Assembly (NCBI GenBank): GCA_028288165.1
Contig: JAQBOG010000017.1
Coordinates: forward strand, 124,001-188,000
Direction of reading: 5' to 3'
Length of the DNA stretch: 64,000 nt
From: Sphingobacteriales bacterium
GTDB lineage: Bacteria; Bacteroidota; Bacteroidia; Sphingobacteriales; Sphingobacteriaceae
Shown here: positions 53,528 through 62,452 of the stretch, in pieces
How the letters are laid out: the number at the start of each line of letters is the position of its first letter
How positions within the stretch are numbered: the first letter of the stretch is position 1
The notes under the pieces: model-generated
What the model saw: the letters and a program-made list of their open reading frames with translations, nothing else
Database searches by the model: none
What the model was told of the DNA's origin: nothing
Translations under genes and position numbers: made by a program

Positions 53528-54301
53528 TTAAGATTTTTCATGAAGATTTTTTAAAGACTTCTGCATTTGCGACATCATGCTTGTGATAGTTTCTAAAGTT
53601 GGCTCTGGAGCCGGTTCTGGAAATGACATGCTGATGTATGCTTTAGCCTTCCAAATCTCTAATACATCTTCTCCAGCAATACTGTAAGGTTCATAAACTG
53701 GATTGTCTGAGATCAGTTTAAGTGATTTGTTCTCTTTGAATTTGTTCCCGACTCTTTTATAAACCAGGCCATCACCCTTACTTATAATTACATAGGTGTC
53801 ATTCGGTTTCAGTTCATTCCAATTTTCAAGATATTCACCAACAACGATGGTTCCTGATTGAAGAGGGAGCATAGAATCGCCCTTTATTTCGAAAGCACGA
53901 TAAGTTCCCTGACGAAACATGGGTAGATGAAATTTTGGTAACGTACTAATAAATTGAGGATCTGAAAATCCATTTAAATATCCAGCACTAGCCTTAACTG
54001 GTACAAGTTCGATGTTTTCTCTATCCTCACTATCAACAGAAATACTTAGTACCCGAATGTTCGCAGGATCGCCCTTTGGTTTTGGTTTCCATTTATCATT
54101 TATGGTTTCATTAATCAATTCATCCATTGAAAGTTCATAAAACTCTGCGAATTTTTTTAGCAATTCGTATTTAGGTTCTGCACGGTCTTCTTCATATGCT
54201 CCAACTAATGAACGTTTAATGTCCATAGAATCAGCGAACTGTTGCTGTGTGAGCCCTTTTTTCTTTCTTAGGTATTTAAGATTTGATGAAATATTTGCCA
54301 T
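53528..54301 (-). CDS. XRE repressor with S24 peptidase domain
   Basis: A 257-residue cI/LexA-type regulator. The N-terminal helix-turn-helix (about 5-62) has LRKKKGLTQQQFADSMDIKR. The C-terminal S24 domain (about 95-225) has the likely cleavage region KASAGYLNG, the Ser in IKGDSMLPL and the Lys in LVYKRVGN. Such repressors cut themselves when stimulated by RecA filaments or act as plain repressors. A perfect TACTAA-N5-TTAGTA inverted repeat lies 21 bases before its start. It is divergent from the GIY-YIG-like gene, and no phage genes are near. Confidence 0.88.
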   Translation of the reverse strand: MANISSNLKYLRKKKGLTQQQFADSMDIKRSLVGAYEEDRAEPKYELLKKFAEFYELSMDELINETINDKWKPKPKGDPANIRVLSISVDSEDRENIELVPVKASAGYLNGFSDPQFISTLPKFHLPMFRQGTYRAFEIKGDSMLPLQSGTIVVGEYLENWNELKPNDTYVIISKGDGLVYKRVGNKFKENKSLKLISDNPVYEPYSIAGEDVLEIWKAKAYISMSFPEPAPEPTLETITSMMSQMQKSLKNLHEKS

Positions 54302-54321
54302 TTTAAAAATAAATTTGGTAA

Positions 54322-54338
54322 TACTAAATTTGTTAGTA
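54322..54338. promoter_or_regulatory. Inverted repeat TACTAA-N5-TTAGTA, candidate operator
   Basis: Perfect six-base arms around ATTTG, 21 bases upstream of the repressor start and in the 117-base divergent region. Its size and place suit a dimer of the S24-type repressor controlling itself and perhaps the gene at 54419. A related half-site (GGTAATACTAA) overlaps on the left. Confidence 0.55.
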
Positions 54339-54418
54339 AATTTATGCTCATAAAATTAGCAAATTATTTTGAATACTAAAGAAGTATAGAAAAATTATAA
54401 CGCCTTAAAATAAAGAAG

Positions 54419-54760
54419 ATGAAAAAGTATGTTTATTTAGTAACCGATCGTAACAGAAGCTGTTTACACGTTGGAATGAGTACGGATTTAATGAAGACAA
54501 TGGCTTTTTATCGCAAAATGCCGAACCTGTTTTTCGATGCCGGGCAACAGCTAACCAGATTAGTTTATTTTGAAGAATTAAATTCTGAATCTAACGCGAT
54601 TCAACGGTTTAGTTTGATAAGCAAGTTTACCCGTGCTCAAAAGGATAAGTTAATAAGAGCGGTAAATGCGGATTGGGTTGATTTAACTGTAGGATTAGAC
54701 TATGAAAACATTCTTAGAACAGGGATACAAATTAGGCCTGCTGCTGCGATGCTTTCATAA
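54419..54760 (+). CDS. GIY-YIG-like protein lacking key catalytic residues
   Basis: A 113-residue protein that follows the UPF0213/GIY-YIG pattern: YVYLVTDRNRSCLHVGMSTD, LTRLVYFEELNSESNAIQR, then LISKFTRAQKDKLIRAVNAD and WVDL. The GIY is VYL and the YIG is HVG. The usual Arg after the second motif is not in place, and the metal-binding Glu (normally in A-I-x-R-E) is Phe. It therefore probably keeps the fold but not the nuclease activity. Its divergent pairing with an S24 repressor suggests damage- or stress-linked expression. Confidence 0.7.
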   Translation: MKKYVYLVTDRNRSCLHVGMSTDLMKTMAFYRKMPNLFFDAGQQLTRLVYFEELNSESNAIQRFSLISKFTRAQKDKLIRAVNADWVDLTVGLDYENILRTGIQIRPAAAMLS

Positions 54761-54780
54761 GACTCGCGAAAAATGAATGT

Positions 54781-55299
54781 TTATTTTTTGTATTCAATAA
54801 ATTTTAAGGCAGCGGAATTAATGTAATATCTTTTGCCACCCTTATCTTCAGGACCATCGTCAAATACATGTCCGAGATGAAGACCGGTTTTAGTTTCAAC
54901 CACTTCATCTCGTTCAATACCAAAAGAATTATCTTTCTTAATTGTTATAAAATCCTGTTTAATGGGCTTAGTAAAACTTGGCCATCCTGTTCCTGATTCA
55001 AACTTATCTTCAGAGCTAAATAAAGGTTCTCCTGTAGCGGCACTAACATATGTACCAGTATCATGTTCATTATAGTATGAGTTGTTAAAGGCTGGTTCTG
55101 TACCACCTTCAACCATGATTTCATAAGCGTTTGGGCTCAGTACTTTTTTCCACTGTTCATCGGTGTTATATGCTGGATATTTTTTTGAGCTTGTATTTTC
55201 CCGATTTTGGCAGCCACAAAGCAAAATCAAAAAAAAGGGGACTAAAAGAACTTTATGTAGTTTGATATTATTTGACGAAAGAATATTTAAACGAATCAT
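54781..55299 (-). CDS. MsrB-like lipoprotein without the redox cysteines
   Basis: A 172-residue lipoprotein (CGC near residues 28-30). The MsrB fold is clear: GGTEPAFNNSYYNEHDTGTY, SAATGEPLFSSEDKFESGTG and HLGHVFDDGPEDKGGKRYY. The catalytic Cys of MsrB (RYCxNS) is Tyr159 here (codon TAC). The resolving position in SGCGWPSF is Thr104, and both zinc CxxC pairs are absent. No Cys remains in the mature domain apart from the lipid anchor. Normal methionine-R-sulfoxide reduction is thus unlikely; binding of oxidised methionine is possible. Confidence 0.85.
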   Translation of the reverse strand: MIRLNILSSNNIKLHKVLLVPFFLILLCGCQNRENTSSKKYPAYNTDEQWKKVLSPNAYEIMVEGGTEPAFNNSYYNEHDTGTYVSAATGEPLFSSEDKFESGTGWPSFTKPIKQDFITIKKDNSFGIERDEVVETKTGLHLGHVFDDGPEDKGGKRYYINSAALKFIEYKK

Positions 55300-55321
55300 A
55301 CATTTGTTTAAAACATTAAAT

Positions 55322-55344
55322 AAAAAAAGCGGCCAGAGCCGCTT
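55322..55344 (-). terminator. Terminator of the 1050-residue protease/propeller gene
   Basis: A seven-base-pair GC-rich stem AAGCGGC/GCCGCTT with a four-base loop is followed on the minus strand by seven T. It is 23 bases past the stop. Confidence 0.9.
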
Positions 55345-55366
55345 AAAAATTCTTCAAACCAATTTA

Positions 55367-58300
55367 TTACCAACCGGGCGATAAATTAACACCGAACACT
55401 CCACCTTTAACATCTGTTCTTTGAAAAGGCATCGCTAGATATGGTTCAACAATTAAGTAACCAAAAACGTTCACACGTAACGATATACCCGCACTCATAG
55501 CGGGAACACGCTCATAATATTGTGGAACTAATGTATTAGAATTTGGATTTGACGGATCTAGCCTAGAACCAATTCCTCTTGGAGATGATCTAAAAGCCAC
55601 TTTCGAATCACTGTCATAAGCTAATCCGATATCAAAAAATAGGTTAAGGTCCGAAAATAAAAATTTGGATTCTATGGCAGCTAATTTCTCTGGTCCAGTA
55701 AATGGCAATCTGACCTCAAAATTCGCTACAGCAACCTTGCTTCCTACCAATTGATATAAATTAAATCCTTCTGCATTTGCTGCACCTGTTTTCATGAACG
55801 AGCCATATTCATATCCACGGATCAAGGTAGGATAACCTATGAATTGTTGCGAAAAATATTGCTCCTGATCCCGGCCGAACGTGGTATTGGTATAAAGTCT
55901 TGCAGCTAAAGTAACAGGCTTAAACCGGGCATATTTCCTTAAATCTGTAAGCAAGGTTCCATACTTATAATCTCCCGTTTGCTGGCTTGTTCCAATACGA
56001 TATCTAAAGCCACTTAATGGACTAGTAATCCCTGAAAAGCTGTTATCTCCAACAAACGCAATGTCAATTCCACCTACTTTCAGATTATTAAAAGGGAAAC
56101 CATAAGATTGGCTAGCTTCTTCTTTAGATAACTTTTTATAAGGTTCGTAATATGCATAACTATTAGCTGGATAGAAAGTCCGTTGCCGTTCAATTCTATA
56201 TGAATAATAGGCTAATGATCCTCCAAGTTCAAATCTATGTATTTTAGAAAACGGATACGACCCAAATACCTGTGCTCTTTCCTCGAAAGTCCTAATTATA
56301 TCATTATTGATTACATAGTCTCCTGTGTTTTGGTCTACACTATAAGTTTGATATCCGGATATATACGGAATATGCGAAATGCCAGCACCCCAATTGATCC
56401 GGCTATCCTGATTCATATAAGCGAATTGACCACCAAAATCGTAAATCTGACCATTTACAGCAACGGTAGCATAAATCTGGTTTCGCCCCAAAATGTCACT
56501 AAAAATACCTTGTATTCCACCAGAAACACCACTTCCAAAACGTCCACCGACGGATGCACCTACTCCTGTATTTGCTAAATAATCAAGTTTGAATTTTGGC
56601 TTATACCCAATGTTCTTTATAGTCTTAGAAGCAATTTGTTCAAACCGTTCAAAATTATCTAAATTGGCATTAATGATATCAACGCCTACAGATTGAGCAG
56701 GAGGGAGATTCGCGGCGTCAAAATTAACAGCTTGCGGATCAACAGGTTTTGCTTTGAAGTCGGTAGCTTTTGCTATATACAGTGAATATTTTTGAGCCCG
56801 GTAATACGAATATAGGATATCATCTTTTTTGGATACACTCAATGCCGGCGAAAATTCTGTAATTCCACTTATGCCTGTGAAATAGTCTGTTAGCTGCTCC
56901 ACATTTTTTGTAGGAATGCTATAGCGATACATATTCCTAAATCCATCTCTATTCGAAAGGAAATAGATATTTTGGTTGTCTGAAGAAAACTGTGGATTTA
57001 AATTATTTGCACCGTCAAAAATGGGTATATCTGTTACTTCACTGCTGCCTAAATCTAAGATTGCTAAATTAAAAGTAATGTCTACTCCTTTGGCTGCTTT
57101 ATCGAAGGTGGAACGATCACTACTGAAGACGATCTTTTTACCATCATTAGAATAATTCGCCTGATAATCTGAATAAACATCGTTTGTTAGCTGAGTTACT
57201 TTTTTCGATTTAAGGTTATAGGAGTATAAATCACTTTGGCCTTCCTTTAATCCTGTAAAGGCAATATCAACTCCGTTAGGAGACCATGTTAAATTTGAAA
57301 ATTCTTCGACATTGCCCATTGATGCTGTCCTTACCGTACGACCACTAGCAACATCAACGATAATCATCTGGTTCCTTCCTTTTGCAAAAACACTAAATGC
57401 AAACTGCTTACCGTCTGGAGACCAGGCACCTGCAGATTCGATGAAGTTAAACTCATCAATATGGGAATTACGAGCTTTGCTGGTTAATTTTCGAAGTATT
57501 TTTCCAGTATTGGCCTCCGCTAAAAATAAATCGATACTTAAGAGATCTTTTTCAGAAAGAAAAACAACGTATTTTCCATCGGGAGAAACGGATGGAGCAA
57601 CGTTATAATGCTCACCCGCATTTTTCTCATCTACAATGCGTTTGCCAATCGGAATTTGGGCGGTATCTTTTAAATAAGGTTTATAGGTATTTTCTATACT
57701 TGTTTTCCATAAACTGGAGAGTGTTCTTTCGTCATACCCAAACGTTCGTCTTATTGCTAATTGATAACCCGATTTAGCAGTTTCCTTAAAAAAAGGAACA
57801 ATCACAGTGTCACCATAAGTCGAGCCGATATAAGCCCAAAATGCCTGTCCATAACGATATGGGAAGTATTTATTAGAAGTAGTTAAGTCTCTTAAAGTGG
57901 GTATGTCTTTAGTAAGATATGCATCTCGCATCCACATAGCTGTATATGCATCCACTTTACCCACAGACAGGTATTCTGCCATCCCTTCCACCATCCACAA
58001 AGGCAAATTTCCAATATTCTCAAGATTGGTTGAATCGCCACCTATCAATGAATGATATTGAAAAGCATGCACCAGCTCATGTCCTAATACATGCCTGGTT
58101 TGATTGTTTAATTGGGTTAATGGCATGATAACCCTATTTTTCATGCCTTCAGTAACACCACCTGTTCCTACACCTATTTCACCATCAAGAGCGGTTGTTT
58201 GTTGAAACTCCGGACTGTTATTATATAGGATAAGTGGATTTTTCTTGCTAAAAGTATCTCTAAAAATTTGTTGATGAAGATCATACCAAACTTCTGTTTC

Positions 58301-58519
58301 TTTTGCAAAACGCTTAATTAAACTGTCGTTTTTTAGATAGTAATAAATCTCAAAGTGCGGAGTTTGATACACTTTAAATTTAAGATTCTTATATCGAACC
58401 TTATTTTGTCCAAAATACTGTGCATTGGCGTCGAGGGTGGAGCTAAAAATAAGGAGGCATAGTAGTGACGAAGTAAACCAATATGACGGCCGGAACTGTA
58501 TAGTAGACTGAATATTCAT
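55367..58519 (-). CDS. Gluzincin protease, TolB-type propeller and outer-membrane barrel fusion
   Basis: A 1050-residue outer-membrane protein. A signal peptide spans about 1-33 (DANAQ). A gluzincin-like domain (about 50-290) carries the zinc motif LGHELVHAFQYH and a third-ligand Glu in MVEGMAEYLSVG. TolB/WD40-type PD40 repeats follow (about 300-600; VSPDGKYVVFLSEKD, WSPDGKQFAFSV, FSSDNQNIYFLSNRDG). The C-terminal barrel (about 650-1050) ends FGVNLSPGW and resembles the BamA/surface-antigen barrel. The protease domain should face outward or into the periplasm with the propeller as a substrate-handling part. The function is not established to my knowledge. Confidence 0.85.
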   Translation of the reverse strand: MNIQSTIQFRPSYWFTSSLLCLLIFSSTLDANAQYFGQNKVRYKNLKFKVYQTPHFEIYYYLKNDSLIKRFAKETEVWYDLHQQIFRDTFSKKNPLILYNNSPEFQQTTALDGEIGVGTGGVTEGMKNRVIMPLTQLNNQTRHVLGHELVHAFQYHSLIGGDSTNLENIGNLPLWMVEGMAEYLSVGKVDAYTAMWMRDAYLTKDIPTLRDLTTSNKYFPYRYGQAFWAYIGSTYGDTVIVPFFKETAKSGYQLAIRRTFGYDERTLSSLWKTSIENTYKPYLKDTAQIPIGKRIVDEKNAGEHYNVAPSVSPDGKYVVFLSEKDLLSIDLFLAEANTGKILRKLTSKARNSHIDEFNFIESAGAWSPDGKQFAFSVFAKGRNQMIIVDVASGRTVRTASMGNVEEFSNLTWSPNGVDIAFTGLKEGQSDLYSYNLKSKKVTQLTNDVYSDYQANYSNDGKKIVFSSDRSTFDKAAKGVDITFNLAILDLGSSEVTDIPIFDGANNLNPQFSSDNQNIYFLSNRDGFRNMYRYSIPTKNVEQLTDYFTGISGITEFSPALSVSKKDDILYSYYRAQKYSLYIAKATDFKAKPVDPQAVNFDAANLPPAQSVGVDIINANLDNFERFEQIASKTIKNIGYKPKFKLDYLANTGVGASVGGRFGSGVSGGIQGIFSDILGRNQIYATVAVNGQIYDFGGQFAYMNQDSRINWGAGISHIPYISGYQTYSVDQNTGDYVINNDIIRTFEERAQVFGSYPFSKIHRFELGGSLAYYSYRIERQRTFYPANSYAYYEPYKKLSKEEASQSYGFPFNNLKVGGIDIAFVGDNSFSGITSPLSGFRYRIGTSQQTGDYKYGTLLTDLRKYARFKPVTLAARLYTNTTFGRDQEQYFSQQFIGYPTLIRGYEYGSFMKTGAANAEGFNLYQLVGSKVAVANFEVRLPFTGPEKLAAIESKFLFSDLNLFFDIGLAYDSDSKVAFRSSPRGIGSRLDPSNPNSNTLVPQYYERVPAMSAGISLRVNVFGYLIVEPYLAMPFQRTDVKGGVFGVNLSPGW

Positions 58520-58610
58520 AAAATAAATATTTTGATGGTATCTCTAAATTACGTAAAAACTATGGATTTCGATTTGGAAATAATTGGTGCGATAATTATT
58601 CCAATTTTGA

Positions 58611-61073
58611 TTACTCTTGCCGCTCTTCAAGTCTTTTTTGACGTCTTTCTTCCCGAAGCTGTTTTTTGGTTTTGGAAGGTTCAGATTTTGTGGGTTGATT
58701 TTGTTCAATAGCTTGATTATCAGTTGTAGATGGTTTTTTATTGTCGGGTTGTTTACCAGCCTCGGGTTCAACAGAACTGGTATCCGGAAATTCAATTGGC
58801 TGCTCTAAGGAATCTATAAAGGAACTGTCAGCATCCAAAGAATCTGAAGTGTCTATAGAATAAATAGGACTTACACACTTGTATTCCTTGGTGATTTCAA
58901 CCGTAGGCTTTGGAAAAGGGCCTTCGGAAATTCCTGTTGAGGGATCATGATATACCTTCTCCATAAATTTAGCGAAAATCGGAAGCGCCGTTTTGGACCC
59001 TTCTCCAGTTTCAGAAGTTCTAAAATGGACAGTTCTTTCGTCGCAGCCTACCCATACACCAGTTACTAAATCTTTAGTGAGCCCCATATACCATCCATCC
59101 ACATAATCTGATGAGGTACCGGTTTTGCCAGCAATCTGATTTCCTTTTCTGAAAAGATCCCATTCCCATAATGCTTGAGAAGTTCCACCTGGTTCTTCCA
59201 TACCACCTCTTAACATATACATCATCAACCAGGCTATTTCTTCACTTATGGCACGAGTTGGAGTACTTTTAAATTCTTTCAATACATTTCCGTCTTTGTC
59301 GGTAATTTTTTGAACCAGGATTGGATCTGTTTTCATGCCTTTATTAAGGAATGTAGCGTAAGCACGAACCATTTCAAATACAGATACATCATTTGAACCC
59401 AAACTTACAGAAGGAACCGATTTTAAAGGACTTTCAATCCCACATCGATGTGCATAATCAACTACTTTATCCCACCCAATTTCTTCAGTAATTTGGGCTG
59501 TTATTGAATTTACAGATCTAGCCATAGCATGCCTTAGGGTCATTTCTTGTCCAGAAAAACTGAAACTAGCATTTTTAGGCTCCCAAACTTCCTTTTTATT
59601 ATTATCGTCATAAACAATTTTAACAGGCTTGTCAATGTACATGTCGCAAGGAGTTTTGCCATTATCTAAAGCAGCTAAATAAGCAAATGGTTTAAAGGTA
59701 GACCCTGCCTGACGTTTAGCCTGATTAACATGGTCATAATTAAAAAATTTGTGATCAATTCCGCCAACCCAAACTTTAATGTGTCCGTTGAACGGATCAA
59801 GGGTCATCATACCCGTATTTAGTAATTTTGAATAGTATTCGAGGGAATCAATGGTAGAAAAGTTAACCTTTTTTTCTCCCTCTTTATCATAACTAAAAAC
59901 AGTCATTTCTTTTTTAATGGCCAAGTAGGCTTTTATAGAATCAATGTTGTTGTTATATCTTTTTTCTAGAAATTTATAAATAGGTAATCGCTTTGCGGCA
60001 TTCAAAGCAAAATCTTCTATTTCTTTACCCTCCGAATCATGCCAAGGTTTTTGGTTACCCCAAGCATTTTGCAATCTATTTTGAAGGCTTTTCATTTGAC
60101 TTGCCACTGCTTCTTCCGCGTATTTCTGAAGTTTGGAATCGATGGTCGTATAAATTTTTAAGCCCCCTTCATACAAATCATAGTCGTTTTCTTCACACCA
60201 TTTTTCTATATAACCGGCTACTGCAGATTTTAGATAAGATTCTCCATTGCTAGAATCTTCAAATTCACCTTCTTTTGTTACCAACGGTGATGCAATGTAT
60301 TTTGTCAATTCAGCAGCAGTTAAATAATTGTACTTCTGCATTTGAGACAAAACAACGTTTCTCCTTTCTAAGGATTTTTCCGGATTTCGGATTGGATTAT
60401 AAGTGGTGTTTGCTTTTAACAATCCGATTAACGTTGCAGACTCCTGAACTTCTAATTCAGCCGGTTGCTTATTAAAAAACCGTTTTGCTGCTGTTTTAAT
60501 ACCAAACGTGTTGTTTCCAAATGGAACTGTATTTAAGTACAAGGTTAAAATTTCGGGCTTTGAATATTGTCCTTCTAACTTTAAAGCAGTCATCCACTCT
60601 TTAAGCTTATAAACCACTGTTCTGACAAGAGGTACATTTTTGATAAAGCCTTGCGATTTTTTATTTCTGGTACTGTAGAGGTTCTTAGCAAGTTGTTGAG
60701 TAATTGTACTAGCACCCCGTTTATCACCCCGAGCAGTAGAAATCGTACTGGATATGACACCCAAAAAATCAACGCCGCTGTGCTTGAAGAAACGTACATC
60801 TTCAGTTGCTACTAATGCATTTATAACACTTGGCGCAATTTTGGAGTATTCTACCGGGGTTCTATTCTCCTTGTAATATCGGCCTATCAATTTGCCATCT
60901 GCCGTATATAGCTCAGAGGCAATTCGCATATTGGGACTTTTAATATCTTTAATTGAAGGAGAATAACCAAACAACCATAAAAAATTCAGCTCAATAGCAC
61001 AGAAAAAAAGTATTATAAAGTATAAACAAATAATTAGATAGCGTAGTGGCTTGAATTTTATTCTTTTAAACAT
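58611..61073 (-). CDS. Class A penicillin-binding protein (PBP1A type)
   Basis: An 820-residue bifunctional cell-wall synthase. A TM helix spans about 13-35. The glycosyltransferase domain (about 60-240) has ATEDVRFFKHSGVDFLG and GASTITQQLAKNLYS. The transpeptidase domain (about 390-680) has the Ser-x-x-Lys in AGSTFKPFAYLAAL, SVN in ARSVNSITAQ and KTG in AGKTGTSSDYVDGWY. A charged tail rich in Pro, Glu and Lys ends the protein. It polymerises and crosslinks peptidoglycan. It lies 91 bases upstream of the protease/propeller gene on the same strand. Confidence 0.95.
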   Translation of the reverse strand: MFKRIKFKPLRYLIICLYFIILFFCAIELNFLWLFGYSPSIKDIKSPNMRIASELYTADGKLIGRYYKENRTPVEYSKIAPSVINALVATEDVRFFKHSGVDFLGVISSTISTARGDKRGASTITQQLAKNLYSTRNKKSQGFIKNVPLVRTVVYKLKEWMTALKLEGQYSKPEILTLYLNTVPFGNNTFGIKTAAKRFFNKQPAELEVQESATLIGLLKANTTYNPIRNPEKSLERRNVVLSQMQKYNYLTAAELTKYIASPLVTKEGEFEDSSNGESYLKSAVAGYIEKWCEENDYDLYEGGLKIYTTIDSKLQKYAEEAVASQMKSLQNRLQNAWGNQKPWHDSEGKEIEDFALNAAKRLPIYKFLEKRYNNNIDSIKAYLAIKKEMTVFSYDKEGEKKVNFSTIDSLEYYSKLLNTGMMTLDPFNGHIKVWVGGIDHKFFNYDHVNQAKRQAGSTFKPFAYLAALDNGKTPCDMYIDKPVKIVYDDNNKKEVWEPKNASFSFSGQEMTLRHAMARSVNSITAQITEEIGWDKVVDYAHRCGIESPLKSVPSVSLGSNDVSVFEMVRAYATFLNKGMKTDPILVQKITDKDGNVLKEFKSTPTRAISEEIAWLMMYMLRGGMEEPGGTSQALWEWDLFRKGNQIAGKTGTSSDYVDGWYMGLTKDLVTGVWVGCDERTVHFRTSETGEGSKTALPIFAKFMEKVYHDPSTGISEGPFPKPTVEITKEYKCVSPIYSIDTSDSLDADSSFIDSLEQPIEFPDTSSVEPEAGKQPDNKKPSTTDNQAIEQNQPTKSEPSKTKKQLREERRQKRLEERQE

Positions 61074-61205
61074 GAAGGTAAATATGTATAAAATGCCCCG
61101 TTAATACCATAAATAAGTATATTTTTAAACGGTACATTGATGGATAACGAATATAATTTAATAAAATTTTCAGTTCACAATAATAAACAAATCAAATATC
61201 TGAGC

Positions 61206-62081
61206 ATGGACAATATTGTTAAAAAATGTAAAATTAAAGCAGATTCTGATTTTAAGTTAAAAGATCACAATACTGCTTACACATCCGATTTAAAAAAAGA
61301 AGATTCTACTAAAATCTTAAGTAATAATATAGCTGAATTGAAAGTTCTTCAAGAAAAGTTATATAGCAGTAATCGGTTTTCGTTATTATTAATATTTCAA
61401 GCAATGGATGCCGCTGGTAAAGACAGTGCCATCGAACATGTAATGAGCGGAATCAATCCGCAGGGATGCGAAGTTTATAGCTTTAAACAGCCTTCTTCGG
61501 AAGAACTTGAGCATGATTTTTTATGGCGACATGCGAAGGCCTTACCTAAAAAAGGAATGATCGGTATTCACAACAGATCTCACTATGAAAATGTACTTGT
61601 TTGTAAAGTTCACCCAAACATTATTACAGATCATGATGATCGCCTATCATTTGAAGATATTGATGAGGAGTTTTGGAGGAAAAGGTATGAAAGCATTCGT
61701 GATTTCGAAAAACATCTTGTCAGAAATGGTACTGTAATTATAAAATTCTTTTTGAATGTTTCTAAAGAAGAACAAAAAGAAAGGTTTTTGGATAGAATTA
61801 ATGAACCGTTTAAAAACTGGAAATTTTCCTCGTTTGATATTGAAGAGCGTAAAAAGTGGACTGATTACATGAACGCTTACGAGTCGGCAATTACAGAAAC
61901 TAGTAAAGATCATGCTCCATGGTATGTAATTCCCGCCGATAAAAAGTGGTTTTCTCGAATGGCAATCAGCGAGATAATAAAAGAAACATTAAAATCTCTA
62001 GACTTGGAAATCCCCGAGTTAAGTAAAGAGGAATTAGAAGGACTAATTAGAAGTAAAGAAGAATTATTACGAGAAGAATAA
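61206..62081 (+). CDS. Polyphosphate kinase 2 family protein
   Basis: I favour the ATG at 61206 (MDNIVKKCKIKADSDFKLKD), which fits family N-termini; an in-frame ATG at 61137 adds 23 residues. It has Walker A FQAMDAAGKDSAIEHV, then FLWRHAKALPKKGMIGIHNR, SHYENVLVCKVHP and RFLDRINEPFKNWKFSS. PPK2 enzymes move phosphate between polyphosphate and nucleotides. The gene is convergent with the GNAT gene, four bases apart. Confidence 0.9.
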   Translation: MDNIVKKCKIKADSDFKLKDHNTAYTSDLKKEDSTKILSNNIAELKVLQEKLYSSNRFSLLLIFQAMDAAGKDSAIEHVMSGINPQGCEVYSFKQPSSEELEHDFLWRHAKALPKKGMIGIHNRSHYENVLVCKVHPNIITDHDDRLSFEDIDEEFWRKRYESIRDFEKHLVRNGTVIIKFFLNVSKEEQKERFLDRINEPFKNWKFSSFDIEERKKWTDYMNAYESAITETSKDHAPWYVIPADKKWFSRMAISEIIKETLKSLDLEIPELSKEELEGLIRSKEELLREE

Positions 62082-62085
62082 GGGT

Positions 62086-62370
62086 TTATCGAATAACCAC
62101 ATCATCATAAGCTCTATTTTTGTCAAAAACCGATTTGGCAAAAATACATAATGGAACAATTTTAATATTGTTATCTCTCGAATAGGCTACGGCTGCATCA
62201 ACTAATGAATTTCCAATTCCCTGGCCCTGTATCTTTTGCGAAACTAATGTATGATCGATTATCAATTTATCATGGCCGGCAAAACTATAGGTCATTTCAG
62301 CAAGCAAAACTCCATTATCTTCCATATAAAAAGATCCTTTGTGTCTGTTTTCACGATGTTTGATTTCCAT
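62086..62370 (-). CDS. Small GNAT-type N-acetyltransferase
   Basis: A 94-residue protein of the short GCN5-related family (YjdJ/YidJ type). It has LAEMTYSFAGHDKLIIDHTL, the acetyl-CoA loop VSQKIQGQGIGNSLVDAAV and IKIVPLCIFAKSVFDKN. It lacks the N-terminal part of full GNATs. The substrate is unknown. Confidence 0.85.
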   Translation of the reverse strand: MEIKHRENRHKGSFYMEDNGVLLAEMTYSFAGHDKLIIDHTLVSQKIQGQGIGNSLVDAAVAYSRDNNIKIVPLCIFAKSVFDKNRAYDDVVIR

Positions 62371-62452
62371 GTTAAAGATCTTTGGTAGTATGTGTCAGAT
62401 AATGAAATAGGATATGTTAAAATTAGAGGAACAAAATTACATAATTTAAATT

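Noticed and set aside
53528-54301. Prophage repressor marking a prophage
   Set aside because: Both sides hold ordinary chromosomal genes and no integrase, structural or lysis gene is seen.
58544-58795. 83-codon open frame on the minus strand at the end of the PBP gene
   Set aside because: It overlaps the charged PBP tail in another frame and has biased Asn/Lys composition; it is a shadow.
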